From assembly GCA_964489525.1 (NCBI GenBank), contig CAZAYY010000008.1, positions 98,425-162,424 on the forward strand: a DNA stretch of 64,000 bases. The letters run 5' to 3'. Position numbers and translations under genes: made by a program. Numbering within the stretch: position 1 is the first letter of the stretch; the number at the start of each line of letters is the position of its first letter. The stretch is from CAZAYY01 sp964489525 (GTDB lineage: Bacteria > Chloroflexota > Anaerolineae > Anaerolineales > JABWBV01). Below, in pieces: positions 33,651 to 42,111 of the stretch. The notes beneath the pieces were generated by a model, which made no database searches, had not been told where the DNA came from, and saw nothing but the letters and a program-made list of their open reading frames with translations.

Positions 33651-34053
33651 CAGAATATTATAATGCGTTGGGGTGCGGCCTTATACAGGTCTTTTTGCAA
33701 ACCCCGCCAGGGGCGAAGCAACTTCCCGGCGCGTGTCATTCCGAACGGCGCAGCCGGAGGAATCTTTTGATGTGGGGGAAGGTTTCTCGGTCGCTTCGCT
33801 CCCTCGAAACGACACATGAAGGAAAATGTGTTTTCGAATACCATCATTCTCATCCCATCATTAAGGAATACCCACATCATGTCTGAAGCTCAAAGCGACA
33901 GGCTGAGATGGCTCCATCCTGTCCATCCTGCCCATCCCTGTTTTTTCTTCCCATAGGCTGAACAGCATCATGGGTTTTCCTCCATCTTTGCGCAGGTTCA
34001 ACCCCTCCCCCTGGTATAATCCAACCAGATTACCCGGATGGGATGGTGAATTT
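33651..34053. other. Divergent intergenic region with dispersed-repeat remnants
   Basis: No gene is seen. GTGTCATTCCGAACGGCGC at 33735 and CGCTTCGCTCCCTCGAAACG near 33790-33815 form the two ends of an interrupted palindrome common among dispersed bacterial repeats. TCCATCCTGTCCATCCTGCC at 33912 is a short tandem-like repeat. Confidence 0.45.
34012..34020 (+). promoter_or_regulatory. Extended -10 promoter of the site-2 protease gene
   Basis: TGGTATAAT matches TGnTATAAT exactly, 33 bases before the ATG. The -35 is poor. Confidence 0.5.
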
Positions 34054-34728
34054 ATGGACGCTTTTTCGGAACAAATTGCAGTTTGGGTTACCCGGGCCAT
34101 CGTTTTGGTGATTGCCTTCACCTGCCACGAGCTGGCCCATGCCTACATGGCGGACCGCTTTGGCGATATTACGCCCCGGATGCAGGGCCGGCTGACCTGG
34201 AACCCCTTGAAGCACCTGGACCCCCTTGGCACGCTGCTTTTGCTGTTTGCCGGGTTTGGTTGGGCCAAGCCGGTGGAGTTTAACCCGGCCTTTCTGCGCC
34301 AGCGCTCGCGCTACGCCATTTTGTGGGTGGCATTGGCCGGGCCGGCTTCGAATTTCTTGCTGGCACTGGCCGGGGCCTTGCTCATGCGCACCGGGCTTTT
34401 TGGATATGCTTCCAATCCGGGCCAGTTTTTGCCTTCGCTGGACTATTTGCTGACCGAGTTTATTTTTATTAATCTAATTTTGATGGTCTTCAACCTGCTG
34501 CCCATCTTCCCGCTGGACGGCGAAAAGATTGTGGTGGATTTGCTGCCCTATCGTTTGCAAGATTCTTTGCAGTCCATTCGCCCGTATGGTTCGCTGATTT
34601 TGCTGCTGTTGATTGTGTTTTCCAGGAGTTCTGGTACTGGCACAAACATCCTCAGCATCCTGGTGGGGCGGCCAGCCGTGGCGCTTTTTGAGCTGTTGGT
34701 ATGGTGGACGCCGTTCGCTACCGGTTAA
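34054..34728 (+). CDS. Site-2 protease family zinc metalloprotease (M50)
   Basis: A 224-residue intramembrane protease-like protein with four to five hydrophobic segments. The zinc motif is FTCHELAHAYMADRFGD (HExxH variant HELAH), and the third ligand motif is NLLPIFPLDG. GPASNFLLALAGALL is also conserved in the family. Members of this short group (YwhC-like) lack a PDZ domain, and their substrates are mostly unknown. The ATG at 34054 is preferred over an in-frame ATG at 33970 because the extended -10 lies between them. The 3' end overlaps the HD-domain gene by 28 bases. Confidence 0.88.
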   Translation: MDAFSEQIAVWVTRAIVLVIAFTCHELAHAYMADRFGDITPRMQGRLTWNPLKHLDPLGTLLLLFAGFGWAKPVEFNPAFLRQRSRYAILWVALAGPASNFLLALAGALLMRTGLFGYASNPGQFLPSLDYLLTEFIFINLILMVFNLLPIFPLDGEKIVVDLLPYRLQDSLQSIRPYGSLILLLLIVFSRSSGTGTNILSILVGRPAVALFELLVWWTPFATG

Positions 34729-35252
34729 GCCAGTTCGGGCTTGCATTGTGGGGAAAGCCCGATCCTGCTGACCTGGAAGCCCTTCAAAAAGTGCTGACTC
34801 CCAGGCAGTACGCCAGCTTTTGCCGTCTGCAGCCCTCCGAGCAGGCCCACGCCATTTTGGTTTGGAAAAAGATGCAGCAAGGACAGGGGGGTACAGGCCG
34901 CCCGTTGCCCCAGGCTGTGCAGGCGGCGGCACTGCTGCACGATGTGGGCAAAAGCCGCTGCCCGCTGCGGGTTTGGGAGCGGGTGGAGATTGTCCTGGGT
35001 AAGGTTTTGTTTGCCTCCCGCGCCAGGCGCTGGGGGGAACGCATGCAGTTGGAAACCTGCCCGGGCTGGGCCCGTCCTTTTGTGGCTGCCCAGCAGCACC
35101 CGCGTTGGGGGGCTGAAATTGCTGCCGCCTGCGGCAGCGACCCCCTGACCATTGCGTTGATTGCCCGCCACCAGGAAGCCCTCCAACCTGCCGACCACAG
35201 CCTGGAGGCCCGCTGGTTAGCCCTGCTGCAGCAAGCCGATAACGATAGCTAA
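34701..35252 (+). CDS. HD domain protein
   Basis: A 183-residue protein with a metal-dependent phosphohydrolase HD fold: a first His in SEQAHAILVWKKM, then AALLHDVGKSRCPLRV, a later His in AQQHPRWGAEIAAACG, and HQEAL near the end. All likely metal ligands are present. The substrate is unknown; it lacks the GYP signature and is not a c-di-GMP phosphodiesterase by motif. It begins inside the end of the site-2 protease gene, which implies coupled translation. Confidence 0.8.
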   Translation: MVDAVRYRLSQFGLALWGKPDPADLEALQKVLTPRQYASFCRLQPSEQAHAILVWKKMQQGQGGTGRPLPQAVQAAALLHDVGKSRCPLRVWERVEIVLGKVLFASRARRWGERMQLETCPGWARPFVAAQQHPRWGAEIAAACGSDPLTIALIARHQEALQPADHSLEARWLALLQQADNDS

Positions 35253-35301
35253 GTTTTTTGGAACGGGGGACGCGGGTGGGGTTGGCAGGCTGCGGTCTTT
35301 A

Positions 35302-36318
35302 TCAGGGGCGCAGCAGCAGCGGTTGGCTGGTCAGGTAGGTGACCCCTTTGATTCGTTCGGTGCTTTCGCGCACCACCAACAAAACCCGGGTGGGCGTGCT
35401 CACATCGTACGATATTTCCCCAGAAAATGAACGAAATTGATCCAATGGGCCATCCGAAACGGTAATCAGCCGCCAGCCGGCAATGGCGCCCGTTTCGGTA
35501 ATTAGCTCTGCCACCACGAAAGGCCCATATTGCGGCCGGGCAATCCCCTGCACCACCAGGCTGCCCCCCTGAATTGAAGCGTTTGGCGGTGGAAACTGCA
35601 CCACCACCCTTTCCAGCTGGTCTCCACCGGGGTTGGGGTCACTTCTTCCGCTGGAAAGCAGCACCAGGTCCACCGAGTTCATCGCAATCACCCGGTTAAA
35701 ACTGTCTTTGGTGTAGAGGATCAGCCGCGCCAGCTCTGATACACCCGGAATTTCAAACTCGATATCCAGGCTGAACTCCACCTTGCGCCCGGGTGTGCCC
35801 GTGACTCCCTGGATTTTGCGGTAGAGCAGGCGGCCATCTTCCCCAATTAGCTCCAGGTAGACTTTTCCGTCTGGCCCCGGCATCAGCCAGGTACGCAGGG
35901 CGATGGGCGAAGCCACCCGCGAAAGCTGTCCTGGGGTATCAATTTCGATGCGCATCTTGGGGATGCCCGGTTCGGAAGCGATTTCCTGGGTGGGGGTTGG
36001 GCTTTGGCTGGGTTCAGGGGTTGGCGCTGTTGTTGGGGTTTGGGTTGGGCTGGGTGTCGGGCTGGGTTCAACTGGCGGCGGGGTTGGGGTTGCCGGGCTC
36101 GTTTGCGCCGCCGTGGCCGGGGGGATGGCGGCTTCGGTTTGTGTCAGCGCAGCGTTGGCTGTGGCGCTGGCAAAGGCTGCCTCAACGGTTTGGGCAATGA
36201 TGGTAGGTAATTGTTCCGTGGGAATGAGGGTGGGGGCGGAGTCTGCAGGGGGAGCCGCACACCCCGCCGCCCAAAAAACCCATAAGAGAAACGCGCTCAG
36301 GCGTAAAAGCGTTTTCAA
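35302..36318 (-). CDS. Lipoprotein with Thr/Pro linker and Gmad2-like beta domain
   Basis: A 338-residue lipoprotein. The signal peptide ends in VFWAAGC (lipobox). A short helical part (PTIIAQTVEAAFASATANAA) and a Ser/Thr/Pro linker (about 70-110) precede two beta-rich segments: RIEIDTPGQLSRVASPIALR at about 125, and FPPPNASIQGGSLVVQGIAR at about 235. These resemble Gmad2-type Ig domains of envelope proteins; this is a weak match made by eye. The start is TTG at 36318, one base after the stop of the IDH-like gene, so translation is probably coupled to it. Confidence 0.75.
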   Translation of the reverse strand: MKTLLRLSAFLLWVFWAAGCAAPPADSAPTLIPTEQLPTIIAQTVEAAFASATANAALTQTEAAIPPATAAQTSPATPTPPPVEPSPTPSPTQTPTTAPTPEPSQSPTPTQEIASEPGIPKMRIEIDTPGQLSRVASPIALRTWLMPGPDGKVYLELIGEDGRLLYRKIQGVTGTPGRKVEFSLDIEFEIPGVSELARLILYTKDSFNRVIAMNSVDLVLLSSGRSDPNPGGDQLERVVVQFPPPNASIQGGSLVVQGIARPQYGPFVVAELITETGAIAGWRLITVSDGPLDQFRSFSGEISYDVSTPTRVLLVVRESTERIKGVTYLTSQPLLLRP

Positions 36319-36319
36319 A

Positions 36320-37402
36320 TTATCTTAAAGTAGACCAGATTTCGAGCTTGCCCGTTACCCGCCGGATTACATCGTTGACAAATTCCGACGTGGTCAGCTG
36401 CCCGCCCAGGTCGGGGGTGGCTTTACCTTCATACAGGGCTTCAAAAACCGCCTCGTAAATGGCGCGTGAGGCCCGGTCGGCTTCTTGCGAGCCGATATAG
36501 TCCAGCAGGGCTGCCCCGGCCAAAATCATGGCCATGGGGTTGGCGATGTTTTTGCCCTGCAGGGCAGGGGCGGTGCCGTGCGGCGCTTCGGCCATGACGT
36601 TGTTCACCTGGAGCGTGTCCGGGTCGAAGCTGAGCACCAGGCTTTCGGAGCCGGCAATGCTGCCATACATCTGCAGCACCATGTCCGAAAGCAGGTCGCC
36701 ATCGCGGTTGAGTGAGGGGATGACCAGCGGGTCGCCGCTGGTTTGCAGCAGCAGGGCCAGGGTGGCGTCAATCAGTTGGGGCTGGTAGCGCACACCGGGG
36801 TGGCGTTCCGCGGCAGCGTCCATTTCTTCTTTAAACATACCTTCGTACACCGGGCTGACGGTGTATTTTGGCCCGCCAAAAATCCGGGCGCCGTGGCGTT
36901 CGGCGTATTGGAAGGCAAATTCGGTGACTGCCCGGCAGGTGGAGCGGCGAATCAGCTCGGTGCGGTAGGCAATTTCATCCCCGTTCGTTTGTTCGCGCCA
37001 TTCTTTCGCGCCGTAGGCGTCATCTACGGCCATGCGCACCACGGCAATTGGGGCGTGCACCCCGCCAATCGGGCGAATGTTCGGAATGCGCCGCCCGGTG
37101 CGCAAAATAACCTTGGCGTCCAGGTATTCGCGCAAATAGGCGTTCGGGCTGCCCACATCCCCGGCTTTTTCGGGGGTGATGGTGGCGGCTTTGAGCGCCA
37201 GCCGGTGTTGGATGGTGGCATCTGCCGCTTCGCGCAGCACCCCGTTTTGGGTTTTTCGCCGGTTTTCCAGGCTCAGATCAAAATCGATAAAGTTGATTTT
37301 TTGGCGGATGACATTCGGGTGCAGCACCCGCAGCGCTTCCACCAGCAGTTCTTCGCCGGTCTGGTCGCCGTGCAAAACGACGATGGTAGGAGTTTCACTC
37401 AT
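36320..37402 (-). CDS. Isocitrate/isopropylmalate dehydrogenase family protein
   Basis: A 360-residue beta-hydroxyacid oxidative decarboxylase. The family pattern is clear: VVLHGDQTGEELLVEALRVL at the start, substrate arginines in VILRTGRRIPNIRP, YTVSPVYEGMFKEE, the metal/substrate motif NRDGDLLSDMVLQMYGS and the NAD(P) loop APHGTAPALQGKNIANPMA. The His in APHGTAP favours NAD-type cofactor loops, but isocitrate, isopropylmalate and homoisocitrate cannot be separated by eye. AGAGGT precedes the ATG. It lies 51 bases after a serA-like dehydrogenase gene in the same orientation. No leu genes are adjacent, which argues mildly against leuB. Confidence 0.88.
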   Translation of the reverse strand: MSETPTIVVLHGDQTGEELLVEALRVLHPNVIRQKINFIDFDLSLENRRKTQNGVLREAADATIQHRLALKAATITPEKAGDVGSPNAYLREYLDAKVILRTGRRIPNIRPIGGVHAPIAVVRMAVDDAYGAKEWREQTNGDEIAYRTELIRRSTCRAVTEFAFQYAERHGARIFGGPKYTVSPVYEGMFKEEMDAAAERHPGVRYQPQLIDATLALLLQTSGDPLVIPSLNRDGDLLSDMVLQMYGSIAGSESLVLSFDPDTLQVNNVMAEAPHGTAPALQGKNIANPMAMILAGAALLDYIGSQEADRASRAIYEAVFEALYEGKATPDLGGQLTTSEFVNDVIRRVTGKLEIWSTLR

Positions 37403-37453
37403 GGGAATTACCTCTTAACAATAAAATGAAAGCGCGGCGGATTTTACCACAGC

Positions 37454-38398
37454 CTACCGCACCCGCCAGCGCAGCGGTTGGCCGTTTAGGGCAGCGAGGA
37501 TTTCGGTTGCAATATCTTCTGCGGCGCGGGTCTGGGCTTCTTCGGTTTGGGCGCCAATGTGCGGGGTGGCCAAAACGCGCGGGTGTGCCACCAGCGGGGT
37601 CAGGCCGGGCGGTTCCTGGTTGAACACATCCAGGGCAGCCCCGGCCACCTGCCCGTTTTCCAGGGCGTCCAGCAGGGCTTGCTCGTTAATCACACCGCCG
37701 CGCGCCGTGCAGATGATGCGTACGCCCGGTTTCATCCGGGCAAAAGCATCCGCCCCTACGCTGCCGCGGGTTTCGGGGGTGAGGGGCACATGGTACGAGA
37801 TGTAATCGGCCTGGGCGTACAGGTCTTCCAGGCTGGCCGCCGGGGCCGCCCCTTTGGCCTGCAGGGCTTCCGGGCTGAGGTAGGGGTCGTGGCCGGTGAT
37901 ATGCATGCCCAGCGCGCTGGCCATCCGGCCCAGGGTTTCGCCAATCCGGCCCATCCCCACAATGCCCAGGGTTTTACCGTTCAGTTCACTGCCTTTAAGC
38001 TTGTTCTTCTGCCATTCCCCGGCTTTCATCGTCCGGTCGGCCAACGGCAGCAGCCGCGCCAGCGAAAGCATCATCCCCAGTGCCAGCTCAGCCACGGCCA
38101 GCGAGGTGGATTGGGGTGCGTTAACCACCATCACCCCGTGTTCGCGGGCTGCGGCAAGGTCAATATTGTCCACGCCCACCCCTGCTCGCCCCACCACTTT
38201 GAGGCGGGCTGCCGCTTCGAGCACGGCGCGGGTTACCTTGGTGCGGCTGCGCACCAGCAGGGCATCGTAGCCGGAGACACGATTGACAAGTTCTTCAGCG
38301 GAAATTCCATTCAGGTCATCTACAAGGGCCGCCTGTCCCAAAATGGCCTGGCCATTGGCTTCCAAACCATCTGCAATTAAGATTCGAAATGGGGTCAT
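37454..38398 (-). CDS. D-3-phosphoglycerate dehydrogenase-like 2-hydroxyacid dehydrogenase
   Basis: A 314-residue D-isomer-specific 2-hydroxyacid dehydrogenase. The NAD-binding motif is LGIVGMGRIGETLGRMASAL. The catalytic triad is present: Arg in ICTARGGVINEQALLDAL, Glu in DVFNQEPPGLTPL and His in LATPHIGAQTEEAQTRAA. GRAGVGVDNIDLAAAREHG is typical of SerA proteins. There is no ACT or ASB regulatory domain, so it is a short form and would not show ACT-type serine feedback. GGAGGT lies four bases before the ATG. Hydroxypyruvate or glyoxylate reductase is an alternative function. Confidence 0.88.
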   Translation of the reverse strand: MTPFRILIADGLEANGQAILGQAALVDDLNGISAEELVNRVSGYDALLVRSRTKVTRAVLEAAARLKVVGRAGVGVDNIDLAAAREHGVMVVNAPQSTSLAVAELALGMMLSLARLLPLADRTMKAGEWQKNKLKGSELNGKTLGIVGMGRIGETLGRMASALGMHITGHDPYLSPEALQAKGAAPAASLEDLYAQADYISYHVPLTPETRGSVGADAFARMKPGVRIICTARGGVINEQALLDALENGQVAGAALDVFNQEPPGLTPLVAHPRVLATPHIGAQTEEAQTRAAEDIATEILAALNGQPLRWRVR

Positions 38399-38453
38399 TT
38401 TTACCTCCGATTTTTCCAGGTGTTACCGCCCGGAATTGTATCACGTTCCAACC

Positions 38454-38486
38454 CCAACCCCGCCCCAAAGCCTGGGGCGGGGTTGG
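38454..38486. repeat. GC-rich perfect palindrome in a divergent promoter region
   Basis: Exact 14-base arms CCAACCCCGCCCCA and TGGGGCGGGGTTGG enclose AAGCC. The core CCCCAAAGCCTGGGG is shared with 19045-19059. It lies between two divergently transcribed genes, so it is not a terminator of either. Confidence 0.65.
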
Positions 38487-38559
38487 AAGTGAGAACTGCG
38501 GGTTCTCCAAGCGAGAGGTCTTCCCCTTACAGGCGGGTTTTGTGATAGACTGTATATTA

Positions 38560-39426
38560 ATGAACGAAACTCCCCATAAAAAAATCATGTTCGTCGCGCT
38601 GGCCCATCCTGATGATGAATCTTTCGGAATGGGCGGAACCCTGGCGGCTTATGCTCGCCAGGGTGTTGAAATTCACCTGGTGTGCCTGACCGATGGCCAG
38701 GCAGGGACGGTAGACCCGCACCACCTGAACGGCTACAACTCAATTGCCGAACTGCGCGCTGCCGAACTGCGCTGCGCTGCCCAAACCCTGGGCCTGGCCA
38801 GCGTGGAGGTGGGGTGGTACCGCGATTCGGGCATGCCCGGCTCACCGGAAAACGCCCACCCTGAAGCCCTCGTCCAGCAGCCGGTGGATGCCGTCGCCGC
38901 TCGCCTGGCCAGCCATATCCGCACCCTGCGCCCCCAGGTTGTGGTCACCCACGACCCCATTGGCGGCTATCGCCACCCCGATCATATCGCTGTCCACCAT
39001 GCCACCCTGCGTGCCTTTGAACTGGCTGCAGACCCGGCTTTTGAGCCGGATGCTGCCTCGTCCGTTCACCAGGTTAAAAAGCTGTATTACACCACCTTTC
39101 CTAAAACGTTTTTGCGGATGGTTGTGTTTTTCAGCCGGCTGGTTGGCAAAGACCCACGGAAATTTGGCCGCAACCACGACATTGATTTGCTCTCTCTGGT
39201 GGAAGATGGCAACTTCCCCATTCATGCCCGCATTCGCACCACCCATGTGATCGAGGTGAGTGAAAAAGCCAATGCCTGCCATGCCAGCCAACTGGAGGGT
39301 GGGCCTGGAAACGGAGTTTTTGGTTTTATCTGGCGCATCCTGGGCACCCACGATACCTACATGCGCGCCTACCCCCCTGCGCCGCCCCGCTTAAAAGAGA
39401 AAGACCTGTTCGAAAACGTTGTTTGA
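38560..39426 (+). CDS. PIG-L family deacetylase
   Basis: A 288-residue zinc-dependent N-deacetylase of the LmbE/PIG-L family. The zinc motif is ALAHPDDESFGMGG (His16, Asp18-Asp19), with the second part YRHPDHIAVHHATL carrying the third His. Family members deacetylate GlcNAc-type sugars in glycolipids, mycothiol/bacillithiol precursors or antibiotics; the substrate here is not indicated. The chosen ATG at 38560 has no ribosome-binding site. ATG 38587 is an alternative, and the frame is also open further upstream. It heads a four-gene plus-strand run ending with PlsC. Confidence 0.88.
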   Translation: MNETPHKKIMFVALAHPDDESFGMGGTLAAYARQGVEIHLVCLTDGQAGTVDPHHLNGYNSIAELRAAELRCAAQTLGLASVEVGWYRDSGMPGSPENAHPEALVQQPVDAVAARLASHIRTLRPQVVVTHDPIGGYRHPDHIAVHHATLRAFELAADPAFEPDAASSVHQVKKLYYTTFPKTFLRMVVFFSRLVGKDPRKFGRNHDIDLLSLVEDGNFPIHARIRTTHVIEVSEKANACHASQLEGGPGNGVFGFIWRILGTHDTYMRAYPPAPPRLKEKDLFENVV

Positions 39427-39455
39427 TTTCGCACCTTTGCGGAAAGGACAATCCC

Positions 39456-39953
39456 ATGCAAACCAAAACCAGTAATTTTTCCATGCGTTTTTACCTGGGC
39501 ATCTTAGGCGGCCTATCTTTGGGGGTGTTGTTCGCTTTCCTGGTTACCCTTTTGGTGCGCCAGCGCCGCGCTGCTTTGCGCGGCCAGTCTTTTATGCCCC
39601 CGCCTGAACGCCTCATTTTGCTTGAACAAAGGGATACCTTTGCAGTTTCCCCTGCTGCGGCAGCACAGCCTCCCGCACCCGCCCCAACCATGGAGACGGC
39701 TTCAGCCGACGACCTGAAAATTATTGAAGGCATTGGCCCAAAAACGGCCCGGGTGCTGCATGAAGCCGGCGTGCGCACATTTGCAGCCCTGGCCAGCGCT
39801 GCCCCCGCTGACCTGCGCGCTATCCTCGACCAGGCAGGCCTGCCTAAAATGATTAACCCTGCCACCTGGCCCAACCAGGCCGCCCTGGCAGCCCGCGGCG
39901 AGTGGAATTCCCTGGCCCATCTTCAGCAAACCCTCAAAGGTGGCCAACGCTAA
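39456..39953 (+). CDS. Membrane-anchored helix-hairpin-helix protein
   Basis: A 165-residue protein with one N-terminal transmembrane helix (about 8-32, LGILGGLSLGVLFAFLVTLL), an Ala/Pro-rich stretch and a C-terminal helix-hairpin-helix domain (about 85-160). The hairpin is in DLKIIEGIGPKTARVLHEAG, followed by VRTFAALASAAPADLRAILD and a Trp-containing end (NPATWPNQAALAARGEW). This layout resembles COG3743-type proteins, whose DNA-binding role is assumed but not shown. GGAAAGGA precedes the ATG by about seven bases. Confidence 0.82.
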   Translation: MQTKTSNFSMRFYLGILGGLSLGVLFAFLVTLLVRQRRAALRGQSFMPPPERLILLEQRDTFAVSPAAAAQPPAPAPTMETASADDLKIIEGIGPKTARVLHEAGVRTFAALASAAPADLRAILDQAGLPKMINPATWPNQAALAARGEWNSLAHLQQTLKGGQR

Positions 39954-39963
39954 GGGGAGAGCC

Positions 39964-42093
39964 ATGCGCGCCAGGTTGTTGTGGGCGCTTTGCTGCCTTA
40001 TCGTTTTTGTTTTTCCGACTTTCCTGATTTCAGCTCCCCAACCCGGCCAATCCCTGGCGCAGGGGATCAGGGATCCAAACAGCATGGTCCTGCCTGCTGG
40101 CTTTGCCGTGGAAGAATTTGCCAGCGGTTTGTTTTTGCCCGTGCAGATGGCCTTTTTGCCCGATGGCCAAACCATTCTGGTGGCCGAAAAAGGCTGGGGG
40201 GTAGACAAAGACGGCGTTTCAAACGTGCGCCGGGTGGTTGCTGGCGTTGTTCAGCCGGAACCGGTGCTTACCCTCAGCACCAATGTCAGCGCAGATTCAG
40301 GCATTCTGGCCCTTGTTTTGGACACCCAATTTGACCAAAACGGTCATTTTTATATCTGGTATGCCACTGGCCAGACTGCCAAAGACTGGCAGGGCTACAC
40401 CGTCAACCGCCTGTCGCGCTTCACCTACAACTCGCTTGAAGGGAAAGCCATACCAGGCAGTGAGATGATTTTGTTGGATGGGATCCCCTGGGACACCATT
40501 CACCAGGGCGGTGGGATGGCTTTTGGGCCCGATGGCAGCCTGTACCTGGCCATTGGCGACATTGAAGACCGACCTGCTGTGCAAGATCTGTCGAAGTGGA
40601 ACGGCAAGCTGCTGCGTATCCTGCCCGGCGAGTCTGGCTACCAGGTTCCTGAAAGCAACCCCTTCACCCAAACCCCCGGCGCTTTGCCGGAAATTTACGC
40701 CTATGGCTTTCGCAACCCCTTTCGCATGGTCTACCGGCCTGCCGATGGCCATCTCTATACCCTGGATGTGGGTTTTAACCATTGGGAAGAGGTGAACCGG
40801 GTGACCGCGGCCGCGAATTATGGTTGGCCGCTGCGCGAAGGCCCCTGCCCGATTGGCCAATACCAGCCCTGCGAACCCGCCCCGCCCCATTTTACCGACC
40901 CGATTGTCTATTACCCCCACGAAGTGGGCCAGGGCGCCGGGGTTTCGGCCCTGGCTTTTAGCGATGACCTTTCCTGGCCCTTGCGCTATCAGGGTAAATT
41001 ATATTTTGCCGATTACAGCACACAACTCGTCTACATGGCCGACATCGACCACCCCGACCGGCATGAAGGGCCAGAGGTGTTTGCCCAAACTGCCGGGGGC
41101 ATTGTGGATATGCATTACCGGCAAGGCGTTTTGTATGTGCTGGATATTTACGCCGGAAAAATCAACCGGATTATCAACACAGGCAACCAGCCGCCGGTGG
41201 CAGTGTTCACTGCCGACTTGGCCAGCGGCCCGCCGCCCCTGGATGTCCAGTTTTCTGCCGTGGGTACAACCGACCTGGACGATTACGTGGCCGCTTATAC
41301 CTGGGATTTTGGCGATGGCACTGCCTCGCTTACCACCACCCTTCCCAGCGCCAACCATACCTACCTGATGGATGGCACATACACTGCCCGCCTGGTTGCC
41401 CTGGATAGCTACGGCGCTGCATCTCAACCGGTGGAATTAACCATCACAGTCTACAGCGGTGAATTCCCTCAAATTGTTCTCACCAACCTGACCGAGCCAG
41501 GCCGGGCTTCCTTTTACGGCGGGGATGAAATTCAATATACCGTGCAGCGCACCAGCGGCCTGGCCGGGTTAGACCCGGTCACCCCCTTTCGCTGGCGGGT
41601 GGACCTGCACCACAACGAACACGCCCACCCGGTGATTGTAGACCAGGCTACCAGCCAGGCCATTTTTGAAATTTCCACTGAAAACCATGGTGACTTGAAC
41701 ATCTGGTATCGTTTCTACTTAACCATGCGCACTGATTCCGGGCAGGATGTCACCGTCTGGACCGAAATCTTCCCGGCTTACACCACCCTCTACCTGCAGG
41801 CCGCTCCATCTGACGCCTGGTTTACCGTGAATGGGGTCCAAATGCGTACGCCAATAACCATGCAGGCAATCATCGGGGTGGAGCAAACCATTGAAGCCGC
41901 TCCAACCACCCTGAACGGCCTCAACCTGGCCCAGTTTGACCATTGGATCATCAGTGACCCAATCCCACGCGAACTTCCCAACACTTCGCCCTTGCTGTGG
42001 TTTCTTGCCCCGGTTTTGCCCCAGGTCTATACCGCAAATTACGTGGATTTTATGCCCGCGAATCGAGTATACTTGCCCATTATTGCCCGTTGA
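39964..42093 (+). CDS. Secreted PQQ-type sugar dehydrogenase with PKD domain
   Basis: A 709-residue exported protein. A signal peptide (about 1-32) precedes a six-bladed beta-propeller of the glucose/sorbosone dehydrogenase family (about 40-410): GFAVEEFASGLFLPVQMAFL, HQGGGMAFGPDGSLYLAIGD, YAYGFRNPFRMVYRPADGHL and VNRVTAAANYGWPLREG. A PKD domain (about 415-500) follows, with YTWDFGDGTASLTT. The C-terminal 200 residues are beta-rich and unrecognised. Homologues oxidise aldoses using PQQ, but no PQQ synthesis genes are here and cofactor use is unproven. AGGGGAGA lies just before the ATG. PlsC follows after 18 bases. Confidence 0.87.
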   Translation: MRARLLWALCCLIVFVFPTFLISAPQPGQSLAQGIRDPNSMVLPAGFAVEEFASGLFLPVQMAFLPDGQTILVAEKGWGVDKDGVSNVRRVVAGVVQPEPVLTLSTNVSADSGILALVLDTQFDQNGHFYIWYATGQTAKDWQGYTVNRLSRFTYNSLEGKAIPGSEMILLDGIPWDTIHQGGGMAFGPDGSLYLAIGDIEDRPAVQDLSKWNGKLLRILPGESGYQVPESNPFTQTPGALPEIYAYGFRNPFRMVYRPADGHLYTLDVGFNHWEEVNRVTAAANYGWPLREGPCPIGQYQPCEPAPPHFTDPIVYYPHEVGQGAGVSALAFSDDLSWPLRYQGKLYFADYSTQLVYMADIDHPDRHEGPEVFAQTAGGIVDMHYRQGVLYVLDIYAGKINRIINTGNQPPVAVFTADLASGPPPLDVQFSAVGTTDLDDYVAAYTWDFGDGTASLTTTLPSANHTYLMDGTYTARLVALDSYGAASQPVELTITVYSGEFPQIVLTNLTEPGRASFYGGDEIQYTVQRTSGLAGLDPVTPFRWRVDLHHNEHAHPVIVDQATSQAIFEISTENHGDLNIWYRFYLTMRTDSGQDVTVWTEIFPAYTTLYLQAAPSDAWFTVNGVQMRTPITMQAIIGVEQTIEAAPTTLNGLNLAQFDHWIISDPIPRELPNTSPLLWFLAPVLPQVYTANYVDFMPANRVYLPIIAR

Positions 42094-42111
42094 CCTTGCG
42101 AAAGGAACCCT

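Noticed and set aside
33990..34015. GGTTCAACCCC, resembling a tRNA T-loop
   Set aside because: No acceptor, D or anticodon arms can be drawn around it, and the extended -10 of the protease gene directly follows.
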